A stretch of DNA of 64,000 nt from Gammaproteobacteria bacterium (GCA_016182845.1 JACPFT010000016.1:124001-188000), one strand, 5' to 3'; shown: positions 26,265 to 37,973, counted from the first letter of the stretch. Notes: generated by a model not told the origin, from the sequence alone. A program made the numbers and translations.

Positions 26265-26918
26265 TCAGTCCAGGTTCTCCAGCCTGAAGTCCAGGCGCAC
26301 CCGGTTGCCGCGCCGGATCCCGCCGCCGATCTCGGCCTGGTATTTCCAGCCCGCCAAGGCCCGCTGGGCGGCCTTCTCGAAGACCAGGCGGGGCTTGGCG
26401 GCCAGGACCCGGATCTCGCCGACGCTGCCGTCGGGCAAGACGCTGAATTCCAGCTCCACCCAGCCCTGGACCCCGGCCCGCGCCGCTTCCGGCGGGTAGA
26501 CCGGCTCGCGGCGCAGCAGGGGCATCAGGTTGTCGCCGCCAGCCATCAGCTCCTTCGGCGCCACCGGTGCATCCGGGCCGCCCCAGCGCCGAGTCATCTC
26601 GTTGCCGCTGCCCTTAATGTCCACCCGCCCCGGCGGAACCTCGATCTGGACGCCGGTCTTTTCCGGCGGCAGGTCGATATTGGCTATGGGCGAAGGCCGT
26701 GCGCTGAGCTGGGGCGCCGCCTCCGGCTCGGTCTTCGGCGACTTGACGTCGGTGGGTGCCAAGCGCGGCGACACGAAATCCAGGGGCGTCGCCGGCTTGA
26801 CGACCGGAACCGGTCCCTCCGGCATCCGGATCAAGCTGGCCATGAACAGGAACAGGCCCGTGGTCACGCCGGCGGCCAGGACGGGGGCGGCGAGGGTCGA
26901 AGCTTGGGGTAGGCGCAT
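26265..26918 (-). CDS. TonB-like energy transducer
   Basis: 217 residues from the ATG at 26918, which has AAGGAGA six bases upstream; further upstream reading is spurious. One N-terminal membrane helix (about 10-30), a proline-rich spacer, and a TonB C-terminal domain (about 125-217; YPPEAARAGVQGWVELEFSV). No ExbB/ExbD adjoins it, unlike the second tonB at 41541. It probably serves a specialised receptor or another envelope role. Confidence 0.8.
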   Translation of the reverse strand: MRLPQASTLAAPVLAAGVTTGLFLFMASLIRMPEGPVPVVKPATPLDFVSPRLAPTDVKSPKTEPEAAPQLSARPSPIANIDLPPEKTGVQIEVPPGRVDIKGSGNEMTRRWGGPDAPVAPKELMAGGDNLMPLLRREPVYPPEAARAGVQGWVELEFSVLPDGSVGEIRVLAAKPRLVFEKAAQRALAGWKYQAEIGGGIRRGNRVRLDFRLENLD

Positions 26919-27131
26919 GGCGGCTCTCCTTGTTGTTGTCGTCAGCAGCTTCAGACTGGCCCAGGAAGCGCCGCGTGCCGAGTGCACTACGCCACAGATC
27001 CGATGAGCACTATCACGCCTCGCCGCGCCGACCGGGTGCCTAGAATGAATGGCGCTCAAACCCTGTGTCTTGCGCCTAGTAGCGACTCCCGGTAAGGTGC
27101 CGCGCACCTCCCTGCCGAGCGAGTAGCTCCC

Positions 27132-28647
27132 ATGCCGACCTCCACCGCCCTGATCACCAACGACGCCGTCGTGCTCGGTCTCCTGGCCAGCGTGCTGGGC
27201 CTGGTGTTCTACACCAACAGCCATAAGAACCCGCGCCTGCGCAAGTTCTACACCTATGTGCCGGCCCTCTTGCTCTGCTATTTCATTCCCTCCTTGTTCA
27301 ACACCTTCGGCATCATCGACGGCGAGCACTCGGCCCTCTATCCCATCGCCAGCCGCTACCTGCTGCCCATGTCCCTAGGGTCTGTTTACCTTTGCCGCAC
27401 CGCTGCGACGGCGCCTCCTGTCGCGCAGTGCAAGGAATGAGGAGCGTGATGTACTTGCCGTACATGAGCGACGAATGACGCCGCAATGCGCGACAGGAGG
27501 CCCGTCCCTTCGGGTTGCGCCCAGAAAAGCGCCATGCCGCGTTGCTCGTCGTTCATTTGGAATGACCAAACTTCTCTCCTTGCGCCTTGCCTGGCGCTTT
27601 TCTGGGCGGCAACGCAGCGGTGCGGCAAAGGTAAACAGACCCTAGCTGTTCACCCTGTCCATCGACTACAAGGCCATCGCCAGCCTGGGTCCCAAGGCCA
27701 TCACCCTGTTCCTGACCGGGACGGCGGGCGTCATGGTCGGCGGCCCCCTATCCCTATTTCTCGTCGGCCAGTTCGCGCCCGAGACCCTGGGCGGCGATCA
27801 TGCCAATGCCGCCTGGCGCGGCCTGGCCTCCCTGGCCGGCTCCTGGATCGGCGGCGGCGCCAACCAGACCGCCCTCAAGGAAGTCTTCGGCACCGGCGGC
27901 GACATCTTCTCGGTGGTGGTCACTGTCGACGTGATCGTGGCCAATCTGTGGATGGCCTTTTTGCTGTGGATGGCCAGCCGCGCCCAGGAACGCGATGCCA
28001 AGATCGGGGCCGATACTCGCGCCATCGAGGCCCTGAAGGAGAAGATGGCCCGTTACGAAGCGGAAAACGCCCGCATCCCGACCCTGTCCGACCTGGTGCT
28101 GATCGTCGCCATCGGCCTGGGGGTCACCGGCCTCGCCCATTTCGCCGCCGACCTCATCGCGCCCTGGCTGGAAGCCAACTACCCGGCGCTGGCCCGCTAC
28201 AGCCTGACCAGCAAGTTCTTCTGGCTGGTGGCCATCGCCACGGCGGCGGGCATGCTCCTGTCCCTGACCCGCCTCCGCCACCTGGAGGCCGCCGGCGCCT
28301 CCAAGCTCGGCTCCCTGGCCCTTTACCTGCTTATCGCCACCATAGGCATGCAGATGAACATCACCGCCATCGCCCAATACCCGGTGATGTTCCTGGTGGG
28401 CGCCCTGTGGATCTCCATCCACGGCCTGCTGATCTTGGGCGTGGCCCGCCTCATCAAGGCGCCAACCTTCTTCATCGGCGTGGGCAGCATGGCCAATATC
28501 GGCGCCGCCGCCTCGGCACCCGTGGTCGCCGCCGCCTTCCACCCGGCGCTGGCGCCGGTGGGTGTCTTGCTGGCGGTCCTGGGCTATGCCCTGGGCACTT
28601 ACGCCGGCTATTTGACCGGCTTAGGGTTGCGGTTCGCGGCGCCCTGA
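27132..28647 (+). pseudogene. DUF819 membrane protein gene split by a 271-bp palindromic element
   Basis: The first 81 codons (27132-27374) encode the start of a DUF819 family membrane protein (helices at about 10-27 and 45-60). The coding frame resumes at 27646 and continues to the stop at 28647, with seven or more membrane helices and the family block GSWIGGGANQTALKEVFG. The two parts are separated by an inverted-repeat element that brings stop codons. Removing positions 27375-27645 joins them in frame (ATG TCC / CTG TTC). An ATG at 27733 could let the C-terminal 304 residues be made alone. DUF819 proteins are putative transporters; the gene is most likely inactive here. Confidence 0.85.
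27375..27645. mobile_element. 271-bp MITE-like element inside the DUF819 gene
   Basis: Perfect 33-bp terminal inverted repeats (27375-27407 and 27613-27645), beginning CTAGGGTCTGTTTACC. Inside are two further inverted pairs: 27413-27427 with 27488-27502, and 27518-27534 with 27592-27608 (CGCCCAGAAAAGCGCCA type). There is no transposase ORF. The ends could be read as a CTAG target duplication around a 263-bp element, but only removal of all 271 bp restores the host frame. Confidence 0.85.
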
Positions 28648-28993
28648 GCCGCGTTGCGCGAGTATCCCAACTCACAGCCCCTGCCACGAAGCTGCCGGGC
28701 CGCTTGAGTCACGCTCTAGCGCCCGGCGCAGTCCTCCGCTTTCTTGGCCTGGCACCTTGTGCTATGGTCCGGGCCTTGCCAAGGGAACCTCTAAAAATAG
28801 CCTGAAGCCGCGCTGGCTGCGTTGGAGCGCGAAAAAGTGTCCTCATTTACTTCAGTAAACTCCGGTACTTTTTCGCGCCCCGCCTTGCCATCATCGACTT
28901 AAGCCCATTTTTAGAGGCTCCCTAATGAGAGCGTCCATGGTCTAGCGGCCACGGGCGGCCCCCGTTGAAACACCAAACGAGAAGAAGGACCCC
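28648..28993. other. 346-bp gap before the permease gene
   Basis: The first 135 bp show nothing recognisable. A 140-bp palindromic element fills 28783-28922. The last 70 bp include the ribosome site GAAGAAGGA of the permease gene. No ORF here looks coding. Confidence 0.6.
28783..28922. mobile_element. 140-bp MITE-like hairpin element
   Basis: Imperfect terminal inverted repeats GGGAACCTCTAAAAAT / ATTTTTAGAGGCTCCC bound the element. Within it, GCGCGAAAAAGT pairs with ACTTTTTCGCGC and CATTTACT with AGTAAAC, so nearly the whole unit folds into one long hairpin. No coding content. The type resembles short transposase-less elements in beta- and gammaproteobacteria. It sits upstream of the amino acid permease and may influence its transcription. 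Confidence 0.75.
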
Positions 28994-30439
28994 ATGAACC
29001 AACTCTGGCGCACCAAGCCGCTGTCCGAGCTGACCGGCGACGCACACGACAAGGACGGCCTCAAGCGCGTCTTGACCGGCTGGATGCTCATCGCCCTCGG
29101 CATCGGCGCCATCATCGGCACCGGCATCTTCGTCCTGACCGGTACCGCCGCCGCCAACCACGCCGGGCCGGCCCTGGTCCTGTCCTTCGTCCTGGCCGGT
29201 ATCGGCTGCGCCTTCGCCGGCCTGTGCTATGCCGAATTCGCTGCCATGATCCCGGTATCCGGCTCGGCCTATTCCTATTCCTACGCGACCCTGGGCGAAG
29301 GCGTGGCCTGGTTTATCGGCTGGAACCTCATCCTCGAATACCTGTTCGCCGCCTCGACGGTGGCCGTTGGCTGGTCCGGCTACCTGGTCAGCTTCCTGCA
29401 CCAGGTCGGCATCGACCTGCCGGCACAGCTGGTCAATGCCCCCTTCGGCAAGCTCGCCGACGGCCATATCGGCGCCACCGGCGCCCTGCTCAACTTCCCG
29501 GCCGTGGCCATCGTCCTGCTGATCGGCTCGCTCTGCTATGTGGGCATCCAACAGTCCGCCTGGGTCAATAACCTGGTCGTGGCCATCAAGGTCACCGTGA
29601 TCCTGCTGTTCATCGCCTTCGGCATCAACTATGTCAGCGCCGACAACTGGACCCCCTTCATCCCGGAAAACACCGGCACCTTCGGCCACTACGGCTGGTC
29701 GGGCGTCGCCACCGGCGCCGCGGTGATCTTCTTCGCCTATATCGGCTTCGACGCCGTATCCACCTGCGCCCAGGAAGCCAAGAATCCGCAGAAGGACATG
29801 CCCATCGGCATCCTCGGCTCACTCCTGGTCTGCACCGTGCTCTATATCATCGTCGCCGCCATCATGACCGGCATGGTCAACTACACCGAACTGAATGTCG
29901 CCGCCCCGGTGGCCAAGGCCCTGGACACCCACCCGGCCCTGGCTTGGCTGGCCATCCCGGTCAAGATCGGCGCCATCGCCGGCATGACCTCGGTGATGCT
30001 GGTCATGATGTTGGGTCAGCCGCGCATCTTCTTCGCCATGAGCCGCGACGGCCTGCTGCCACAGTTCATGGGCAAGGTCCATCCCAAGCACGGCACGCCC
30101 CATGTGGCCACCATCATCACCACCGTGCTCGCCGCCATCATCGGCGGCCTGTTCCCGGTGGACGTGCTGGGCGAACTGGTGTCCATCGGCACCCTCCTGG
30201 CCTTCGTCACCGTGTGCATCGGCGTCCTGGTCCTACGCGTGACCAAGCCAGAGCTGGAACGTCCCTTCAAGACCCCCCTGCCCTGGTTCACCTGCACGGC
30301 CGGCGCCTTGGTCTGCGGCTATTTGATGTACGCCCTGCCCAACGACACCTGGGTCCGTCTGGCGGTCTGGACCGCCATCGGCGTCGTCATTTACCTGGGC
30401 TACGGCCGTAAGCACAGCAAGCTGCGCAACGCCGCCTAG
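28994..30439 (+). CDS. APC-family amino acid permease
   Basis: 481 residues with about twelve to fourteen membrane helices. The first helix carries GIGAIIGTGIFVLTG (residues about 36-50), the diagnostic APC unwound substrate site; FFAYIGFDAVSTCAQEAKNPQKDMP near residue 255 is the conserved helix 6-loop region of the cationic amino acid transporter subgroup. Substrate cannot be fixed from sequence. Ribosome site GAAGAAGGA. A strong terminator follows. Confidence 0.92.
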   Translation: MNQLWRTKPLSELTGDAHDKDGLKRVLTGWMLIALGIGAIIGTGIFVLTGTAAANHAGPALVLSFVLAGIGCAFAGLCYAEFAAMIPVSGSAYSYSYATLGEGVAWFIGWNLILEYLFAASTVAVGWSGYLVSFLHQVGIDLPAQLVNAPFGKLADGHIGATGALLNFPAVAIVLLIGSLCYVGIQQSAWVNNLVVAIKVTVILLFIAFGINYVSADNWTPFIPENTGTFGHYGWSGVATGAAVIFFAYIGFDAVSTCAQEAKNPQKDMPIGILGSLLVCTVLYIIVAAIMTGMVNYTELNVAAPVAKALDTHPALAWLAIPVKIGAIAGMTSVMLVMMLGQPRIFFAMSRDGLLPQFMGKVHPKHGTPHVATIITTVLAAIIGGLFPVDVLGELVSIGTLLAFVTVCIGVLVLRVTKPELERPFKTPLPWFTCTAGALVCGYLMYALPNDTWVRLAVWTAIGVVIYLGYGRKHSKLRNAA

Positions 30440-30455
30440 GCTCCGCTCCAAGAAC

Positions 30456-30483
30456 AAACGGCGCCCTAGGGCGCCGTTTTACT
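30456..30483. terminator. Bidirectional terminator between permease and GGDEF gene
   Basis: Perfect ten-base stem AAACGGCGCC / GGCGCCGTTT with a CTAG loop, followed by TTTTACTTT. It lies between two convergent genes, and the flanking A and T runs let it serve both. Confidence 0.85.
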
Positions 30484-30501
30484 TTCCTCGGGCAACCGGA
30501 C

Positions 30502-32967
30502 TCAGCAGGACGGGACCATCCCGGCCAACCACTGCGCCTGGGGTCGCCCCAGGGCATAGCCCTGAACCCAGTCCACGCCGGCGGCGCGCAGGGGCGCCAG
30601 CAAGACCTCGTCCTCCACCAGGGGCGCCAGGACCGGCCGGCCCAGGGCATGGGCCACCTCGGTCATGGCGCGCAGGAGGATGTCCGCCACCGGATCCTGG
30701 CCCAGGTTCTGGACCAGGGCGCCGTCCAGCTTGACCGCCTTGAAGGGCAGGAGCTTCAGGCTCGCCGCCTGGGCGCCGCTGCGCCCGAACTCGTCGAGCA
30801 CGAAGCTCAAGCCCGCCTCGGCCAGCTCCTGCAGGGCCCCCAGCTGAGCGGTGAGCGGCGCCACCAGCTCGCTATCGCGCAGCTCCAGACAGAGCTGGCC
30901 GGGGGCGAAGACTCCCTGATCCAGATAGCGGCGCAGCTTGACCCGGTAGGCCGGATCGGCGAGCGAGGCCGACGCCACGTTAACGTGGAATCTCAGGCCC
31001 GCGGCAGCCGCCTCGCGCAACTGCCCTGCCAGACAATCCAGGACCCAGGCGTCCAGGGCCGGCAGGAGCTCGAAGCGCTCGGCCTGGGACAGGAAGGCGC
31101 GCGGCGTCACCGGCTCGGCCATGTCGTCCAGGCGCAGGAAGACCTCGTAGCCGTACAGCGCCGCGCCGCCCTCCAGGCGACGTATGGGCTGGAACTGCAG
31201 GGCGAAGGCGTCGCTGGCCAGGGCGCCTCCCAGGCGCGCCGACCAGGATTGCTCCAGCATGGCCAGGTGTTCGGCGTCGTCGTGGGCGTTGAACAAATGC
31301 ACCTGGTTGCGGCCCTTGCGCTTGGCGATCTGGCAGGCGGCGTCGGCATAGTCCATGGCCAGGGCCGTGGAGCGCGTGTAGCGATCCAGACGGGTGACGC
31401 CCACGCTGCCGGAGACGTCGAACTCCCGCCCGGCGAAGGCGAAGCGGGTCTCGTCCAGGATGGCGCGGAACTGCTCGGCGAGCCCCGCCACCTGGCCGCT
31501 GTCCACATGGCGCAGGAGCACGGCGAACTCGTCGCCCCCCAGGCGCGCCAGGACGTCGGAGCGGCGCTGGCGGGACATGAGCTTCTGGGCGATGGCCACC
31601 AGGAGCGCATCGCCGGCGGCATGCCCGGCGCTGTCGTTGATCTGCTTGAAACGGTCCAGATCGATGAACAGCAGGGCCGAGGCCTCCTCGCTGCGCTTCA
31701 AGCGCATCACTTCCTGGCTCAGTGCCTCGTCGAAGGCCCCGCGGTTGAGCAGCTGGGTCAGGTGGTCGTGGCGCACTTGCCATTCCCGCTCCCGCTCGAT
31801 GAGCTTGCGCTCGGAGATGTCGCGGAAAGCCACCACGGCACCCACCGGCTCGCCGTCCTGGCGCAGCGGCTCCAGGGTGCATTCCACGCTCAAGGCGGTC
31901 CCGTCGGCGCGCCAGAACTGGGTCTCCCAGTCGCGCAGGGAGTCGCCCAGCTCGTAGGCCTGGTGCAGGAAGCAAGTGTCCAGGGGCACGGGCCGGCCGC
32001 GCTCGTCGGCGGGATGGAAACACTCGTGGGCTAACCGCCCCACCAGCTCGCTCTCGTGGCTCCAGGCCAAGAGACGCAGCGCCGCCGGATTGACGAAGCG
32101 GATGCGTCCCTCGCCGTCCACGCCGTAAACACCGTCGCCCACCGAGGCGAGGATGCGGTTCAGGCGCGTCCGCTCCGCCTCCAGGCGCCGCTCGCGCAGC
32201 CGCCCGCGCGCCAGGCCATGGACCCGGGCCAGGAACAGCTCCCGGGATTCGGTCTTGAACATGCACTCGGCCGCGCCGGCCGCCAGGCAGTCGTTGATGA
32301 CCCGCTCCTGGTAGGAACCGGTGAGGATGGCCAGGGTCAGCTCGCGGGTTTCGGCCCGCTCGCGCAGGGCGCGGCAGAGCATGGCGCCGTTCATGCCCGG
32401 CATGAAGTAATCGATGATGGCCAGGTCGAAGCTGTCGCCGGCCACGGCCGCCAGGGCGGCCTCGGCATCCTCGACGGCCACCACGGCATAGCCGTGGGCT
32501 TCCAGAAGCTTCTGGTAATTGAGGCGTATGGTCCGCGAATCGTCCACCAGGAGCACGCGCAGCCCGGTCTCGGCAGATTCCCGGGAACGGGTCTCGCGGC
32601 GGATATAGGCCAGGAGGCCGCGCATCAAGCGCGGCACGTCACGGTAGCGTTCCCAGCGTTCGATCAGGGTGAAGGGCCGCTCATTGAGCAGGCGCTCGTC
32701 GACCCGCTCGGTTTCCTGGGCCAGGATCAGGAGCCCCAGGGTCTCGCAGTCCCGGGCCGCGAGACGAAGCAGCAAGGCATCCAGGGCCGGCGTGCGCGCC
32801 GGCGACCAGCCCAGGATCGCCCCGGCCCAGTCCTGGGGCGGGTTCAAGAGCGCCGTGGCCGCCGCACCATCGGCGGCGCTCACCACCTCGAAGCCCTGGC
32901 GGCACAGCAGTTTTTCCAGGCCGCGACGCAGGGTCGGGGAGGGTTCGAGAAGCAGGATTCTAGGCAT
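30502..32967 (-). CDS. REC-REC-PAS-GGDEF-EAL signalling protein
   Basis: 821 residues. The first receiver (about 1-115) is degenerate: where the phospho-aspartate is expected it reads AILGWSP. The second (about 135-250) is complete, with VDDS, IIDYFMPGMNG, LTGS and FKTES. A PAS domain (about 265-385) is followed by GGDEF (about 395-560) with an intact LARLGGDEFAVLL, then an EAL domain (about 580-815) in which EAL reads EVF, DDFG reads DEFG, and the late AEGVE region is lost (LVEDEV). Expected output is diguanylate cyclase activity with a non-catalytic EAL. Convergent with the permease, next to kdp. Confidence 0.9.
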   Translation of the reverse strand: MPRILLLEPSPTLRRGLEKLLCRQGFEVVSAADGAAATALLNPPQDWAGAILGWSPARTPALDALLLRLAARDCETLGLLILAQETERVDERLLNERPFTLIERWERYRDVPRLMRGLLAYIRRETRSRESAETGLRVLLVDDSRTIRLNYQKLLEAHGYAVVAVEDAEAALAAVAGDSFDLAIIDYFMPGMNGAMLCRALRERAETRELTLAILTGSYQERVINDCLAAGAAECMFKTESRELFLARVHGLARGRLRERRLEAERTRLNRILASVGDGVYGVDGEGRIRFVNPAALRLLAWSHESELVGRLAHECFHPADERGRPVPLDTCFLHQAYELGDSLRDWETQFWRADGTALSVECTLEPLRQDGEPVGAVVAFRDISERKLIEREREWQVRHDHLTQLLNRGAFDEALSQEVMRLKRSEEASALLFIDLDRFKQINDSAGHAAGDALLVAIAQKLMSRQRRSDVLARLGGDEFAVLLRHVDSGQVAGLAEQFRAILDETRFAFAGREFDVSGSVGVTRLDRYTRSTALAMDYADAACQIAKRKGRNQVHLFNAHDDAEHLAMLEQSWSARLGGALASDAFALQFQPIRRLEGGAALYGYEVFLRLDDMAEPVTPRAFLSQAERFELLPALDAWVLDCLAGQLREAAAAGLRFHVNVASASLADPAYRVKLRRYLDQGVFAPGQLCLELRDSELVAPLTAQLGALQELAEAGLSFVLDEFGRSGAQAASLKLLPFKAVKLDGALVQNLGQDPVADILLRAMTEVAHALGRPVLAPLVEDEVLLAPLRAAGVDWVQGYALGRPQAQWLAGMVPSC

Positions 32968-33080
32968 GGCACGGCCCTGTGCGGCGACAACAACCGACCT
33001 ACGTTAGCACAAAATTTCGCCAATCCGGCATCGGGAATGGCAAAGCGTGAGCCATGGCAGTCCGAATGGCGGCAAAGGGG

Positions 33081-33116
33081 TCTTTACACCGTCTTTACGC
33101 CCCAGCCGCCTATCCT
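33081..33116 (+). promoter_or_regulatory. Probable KdpE site and -10 of kdp operon
   Basis: A tandem repeat TCTTTACACCG / TCTTTACGCCC places two TTTACR hexamers 11 bp apart (33083 and 33094), the spacing used by OmpR/PhoB-type regulators such as KdpE. TATCCT at 33111-33116 would be the -10, with the repeat over the -35 region, as at an activated promoter. The first kdp ORF begins at 33178. Confidence 0.55.
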
Positions 33117-33177
33117 TACCCCGATTTCACGCTCCGTTTCCTAGGATCTCCGTCATCCAAATCACCAAGGAGTCGTC

Positions 33178-33285
33178 ATGGAATTTGTCTACCAAGATGC
33201 CGCCTATCTGGGGCTTGCGGCCCTGCTCTTCCTGATGACGGTCGGCTTCCTGAAAGCCTGCGTAGCCCTGCGAGGCCGGACATGA
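33178..33285 (+). CDS. Small membrane peptide at head of kdp operon
   Basis: 35 residues, with AAGGAG five bases upstream of its ATG. One hydrophobic helix (about 10-27, LGLAALLFLMTVGFLKACVA) and a basic end. Its stop overlaps the kdpF start (ATGA), which supports real translation. It is not KdpF, which follows. Unknown function; perhaps an extra regulatory or assembly peptide of the Kdp ATPase. Confidence 0.7.
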   Translation: MEFVYQDAAYLGLAALLFLMTVGFLKACVALRGRT

Positions 33286-33374
33286 GCGCCCTGTACCTTG
33301 TTGGCGGACTGCTGGCCCTGGGCCTGTTCGTCTACCTGCTCATCGCCCTGTTCTTCCCGGAACGCTTTTCCTAA
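33282..33374 (+). CDS. kdpF: K+-transporting ATPase subunit KdpF
   Basis: 30 residues, a single membrane helix ending FFPERFS, the usual KdpF shape and length. It stabilises the KdpABC complex. Four-base overlap with the preceding peptide; kdpA follows after 13 bases. Confidence 0.88.
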   Translation: MSALYLVGGLLALGLFVYLLIALFFPERFS

Positions 33375-33387
33375 GGAGGGAGTCCCC

Positions 33388-35094
33388 GTGACCGCCCAAG
33401 GCATCCTGCAAATCGCCCTGTTCCTCATCGCCGTGGTCCTCGTGACCAAGCCCCTGGGCCAGTACATGACCGCCGTTTTCGATGGCCGTGCGAACTTCCT
33501 GCGCCTGCTCGAAGCCCCGCTCTACCGCTTGGCCGGGGTCAAGAGCGGCGAGGAGCAGGACTGGAAGCACTATGCCGGCGCCATCCTGTTCTTCAACCTG
33601 CTGGGCGTGGCCGCCGTGTACGCCCTGCAACGCCTGCAGGCGGAACTGCCCCTGAACCCGCAGGGCATGGGCGCCGTGACACCCGATTCGGCCTTCAACA
33701 CCGCCATCAGCTTCGCGACCAACACCAACTGGCAGGGCTACGGCGGCGAGACCACGATGAGTTACCTGAGCCAGATGCTGGGCCTCAGCGTGCAGAACTT
33801 CCTGTCGGCGGCAACGGGCATCGTGGTCGCCATCGCCCTGGTCCGCGGCTTCGCCCGCAAGGGCAGCGACACCCTGGGCAATGCCTGGGTGGACCTGACC
33901 CGCTGCACGCTCTACGTCCTGCTGCCGATCGGCTTCGTCTATGCGCTGTTCCTGGTCAGCCAGGGCGTCATCCAGAACCTCTCGGCCTATGCGAACCTGG
34001 ACACCCTGGAAGGCGGGCGGCAGACCCTGGCCATGGGCCCCGTGGCCTCCCAGGAAGCCATCAAGATGCTGGGCACCAACGGCGGCGGCTTCTTCAACGC
34101 CAACTCGGCCCATCCCTTCGAGAACCCCAATGCCCTGACGAACTTCGTCGAGATGCTGTCGATCTTCGCCATCCCCGCCGGCTTGTGCTGGGTCTTCGGC
34201 GAGATGGTCGGCGATCGCCGCCAGGGCTGGGCGCTACTCTCCGCCATGGCCGTGATCTTCGCGGGTTTCGTGCTCCTGGCCTTCGCGTCGGAGCAGGCCG
34301 GCAACCCGGTCTTGAGCCGGCTCGGCGCCGACCAGGCGGTCAGCGCGTGGCAGTCCGGCGGCAACATGGAAGGCAAGGAAGTCCGCTTCGGCATCGCCAA
34401 CTCCGCCCTGTTTGCCACCATCACCACGGCGGCGTCCTGCGGCGCGGTCAACGCCATGCACGACAGCTTCACGCCCCTGGGCGGCCTGGCGCCGCTGCTC
34501 TTGATCCAGCTCGGCGAGGTGGTATTCGGCGGCGTCGGCTCGGGGCTCTACGGCATGCTGGTCTTCGCCATCCTGGCGGTGTTCATCGCCGGCCTGATGA
34601 TCGGCCGTACCCCGGAATACCTGGGCAAGAAGATCGAGGTCTACGAGATGAAGATGGTGTCGATCGCCATCCTGACCACGCCCTTCCTGGTCCTCGCGGG
34701 CACGGCCATCGCGGTCGTCCTGGAGCCGGGCCTGGCCGGCCGCGCCAACCCGGGCGCCCACGGCTACTCGGAGATCCTCTATGCCTTCTCCTCGGCGGCC
34801 AACAACAACGGCTCGGCCTTCGCCGGCCTGTCCGCCAACACGCCGTACTACAACAGCCTGCTCGGTATCGCCATGTGGCTGGGCCGCTTCCTGCCCATGC
34901 TCGCCGTACTGGCCATCGCCGGCAGCCTGGCGGCCAAGAAACGCGTGCCGGCCGGCGTCGGCACCCTGACGACCCACGGCCCGCTGTTCGTCGGCCTGCT
35001 GGTGGGCACCGTGCTCTTGCTCGGCGCGCTGACCTTCATCCCGGCGCTAGCCCTGGGGCCGGTGGTCGAGCAGTTGATGCTGTTTGCACAGTGA
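33388..35094 (+). CDS. kdpA: K+-transporting ATPase channel subunit KdpA
   Basis: 568 residues from the GTG at 33388, preceded by AAGGAGGG; an upstream ATG reading would run through kdpF in another frame. About ten helices. Selectivity-filter segments are visible: [35 protein letters not shown], and AAASCGAVN-type repeats. It forms the potassium pathway of the high-affinity Kdp pump. Confidence 0.97.
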   Translation: MTAQGILQIALFLIAVVLVTKPLGQYMTAVFDGRANFLRLLEAPLYRLAGVKSGEEQDWKHYAGAILFFNLLGVAAVYALQRLQAELPLNPQGMGAVTPDSAFNTAISFATNTNWQGYGGETTMSYLSQMLGLSVQNFLSAATGIVVAIALVRGFARKGSDTLGNAWVDLTRCTLYVLLPIGFVYALFLVSQGVIQNLSAYANLDTLEGGRQTLAMGPVASQEAIKMLGTNGGGFFNANSAHPFENPNALTNFVEMLSIFAIPAGLCWVFGEMVGDRRQGWALLSAMAVIFAGFVLLAFASEQAGNPVLSRLGADQAVSAWQSGGNMEGKEVRFGIANSALFATITTAASCGAVNAMHDSFTPLGGLAPLLLIQLGEVVFGGVGSGLYGMLVFAILAVFIAGLMIGRTPEYLGKKIEVYEMKMVSIAILTTPFLVLAGTAIAVVLEPGLAGRANPGAHGYSEILYAFSSAANNNGSAFAGLSANTPYYNSLLGIAMWLGRFLPMLAVLAIAGSLAAKKRVPAGVGTLTTHGPLFVGLLVGTVLLLGALTFIPALALGPVVEQLMLFAQ

Positions 35095-35116
35095 AGCCGA
35101 AACCCAAGCTGTCAGC

Positions 35117-35194
35117 CGTTCGCCCTGAGCCTGTCGAAGGGCGGGCGGCTGACACGCGCCCCCGTTCATCCTTCGACAAGCTCAGGACGAACGG
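35117..35194. repeat. REP-like inverted repeat inside the kdp operon, family A copy 2
   Basis: Facing arms TTCGCCCTGAGCCTGTCGAA and its inverse (one arm with AAGCTCAGGACGA) occupy most of the 160-bp kdpA-kdpB gap. This gap is normally a few bases in kdp operons. Confidence 0.8.
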
Positions 35195-35254
35195 GGGAAG
35201 TGCCACCTTGTATCGGAACCTAACGCTCATCCCCCATTTCAGCCCGAGATTGCC

Positions 35255-37327
<2,073 letters not shown>

Positions 37328-37339
37328 GGAGTGAATACC

Positions 37340-37912
37340 ATGCGTCTTATCCGCCCCGCCCTGGTCCTGTTCACCGGCCTGTCGGTCGTCACCGGCATCG
37401 CCTACCCCCTGGCCACGACCGGCCTGGCCCAGCTCCTGTTTCCCCACCAGGCGAACGGCAGCCTGGTCGAGCGGGACGGCAAGCCCATCGGCTCCGCGCT
37501 GATCGGCCAGGCCTTCACCAGCGAGCGCTATTTCTGGAGCCGACCGTCCGCGACTGGCCCGGAGCCTTACAATGCCGGCGCCTCCGGCGGCTCCAACCTG
37601 GGCCCCCTGAACCCGGCCCTGGCCGAAGCCGTGCAGGGCCGCATCGCGACCCTGCATAAGGCCCATCCCGACCAGGACGGCCCGGTGCCCGTGGATCTCG
37701 TAACGACTTCGGCCTCGGGCCTGGACCCCCATATCAGCCCGGCCGCCGCCAACTACCAGGCCTCGCGCATCGCCAAGGCACGCGGCCTTAGCGCCGCCCA
37801 GGTCCAGGCCCTGATCGCCGAGCACACGCAAGGCCGCTTCCTCGGCCTGCTGGGCGAACCGGTGGTCAATGTCCTGGCCCTGAACCTAGCGCTGGATAAA
37901 CTCAAACCCTGA
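37340..37912 (+). CDS. kdpC: K+-transporting ATPase subunit KdpC
   Basis: 190 residues from the ATG at 37340, eight bases after AAGGAG; a GTG at 37331 would directly touch that site. One N-terminal helix, then the KdpC domain with [21 protein letters not shown] near residue 47, NLGPLNPAL and [19 protein letters not shown]. It cooperates in ATP binding by KdpB. Confidence 0.96.
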   Translation: MRLIRPALVLFTGLSVVTGIAYPLATTGLAQLLFPHQANGSLVERDGKPIGSALIGQAFTSERYFWSRPSATGPEPYNAGASGGSNLGPLNPALAEAVQGRIATLHKAHPDQDGPVPVDLVTTSASGLDPHISPAAANYQASRIAKARGLSAAQVQALIAEHTQGRFLGLLGEPVVNVLALNLALDKLKP

Positions 37913-37973
37913 ATCCCTGGGGCAAAGTCGATGCATTCACTACAATAACAATCACTTAGACCGCGAGTCCGCC

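Noticed and set aside
27375-27645. Simple CTAG target-site duplication for the DUF819 insertion
   Set aside because: Excision of the element with one CTAG copy leaves the host gene out of frame, so the duplication reading is less likely than ends that include CTAG.
37331-37912. GTG start for kdpC at 37331
   Set aside because: The ribosome site AAGGAG would touch the start codon; the ATG at 37340 has proper spacing.
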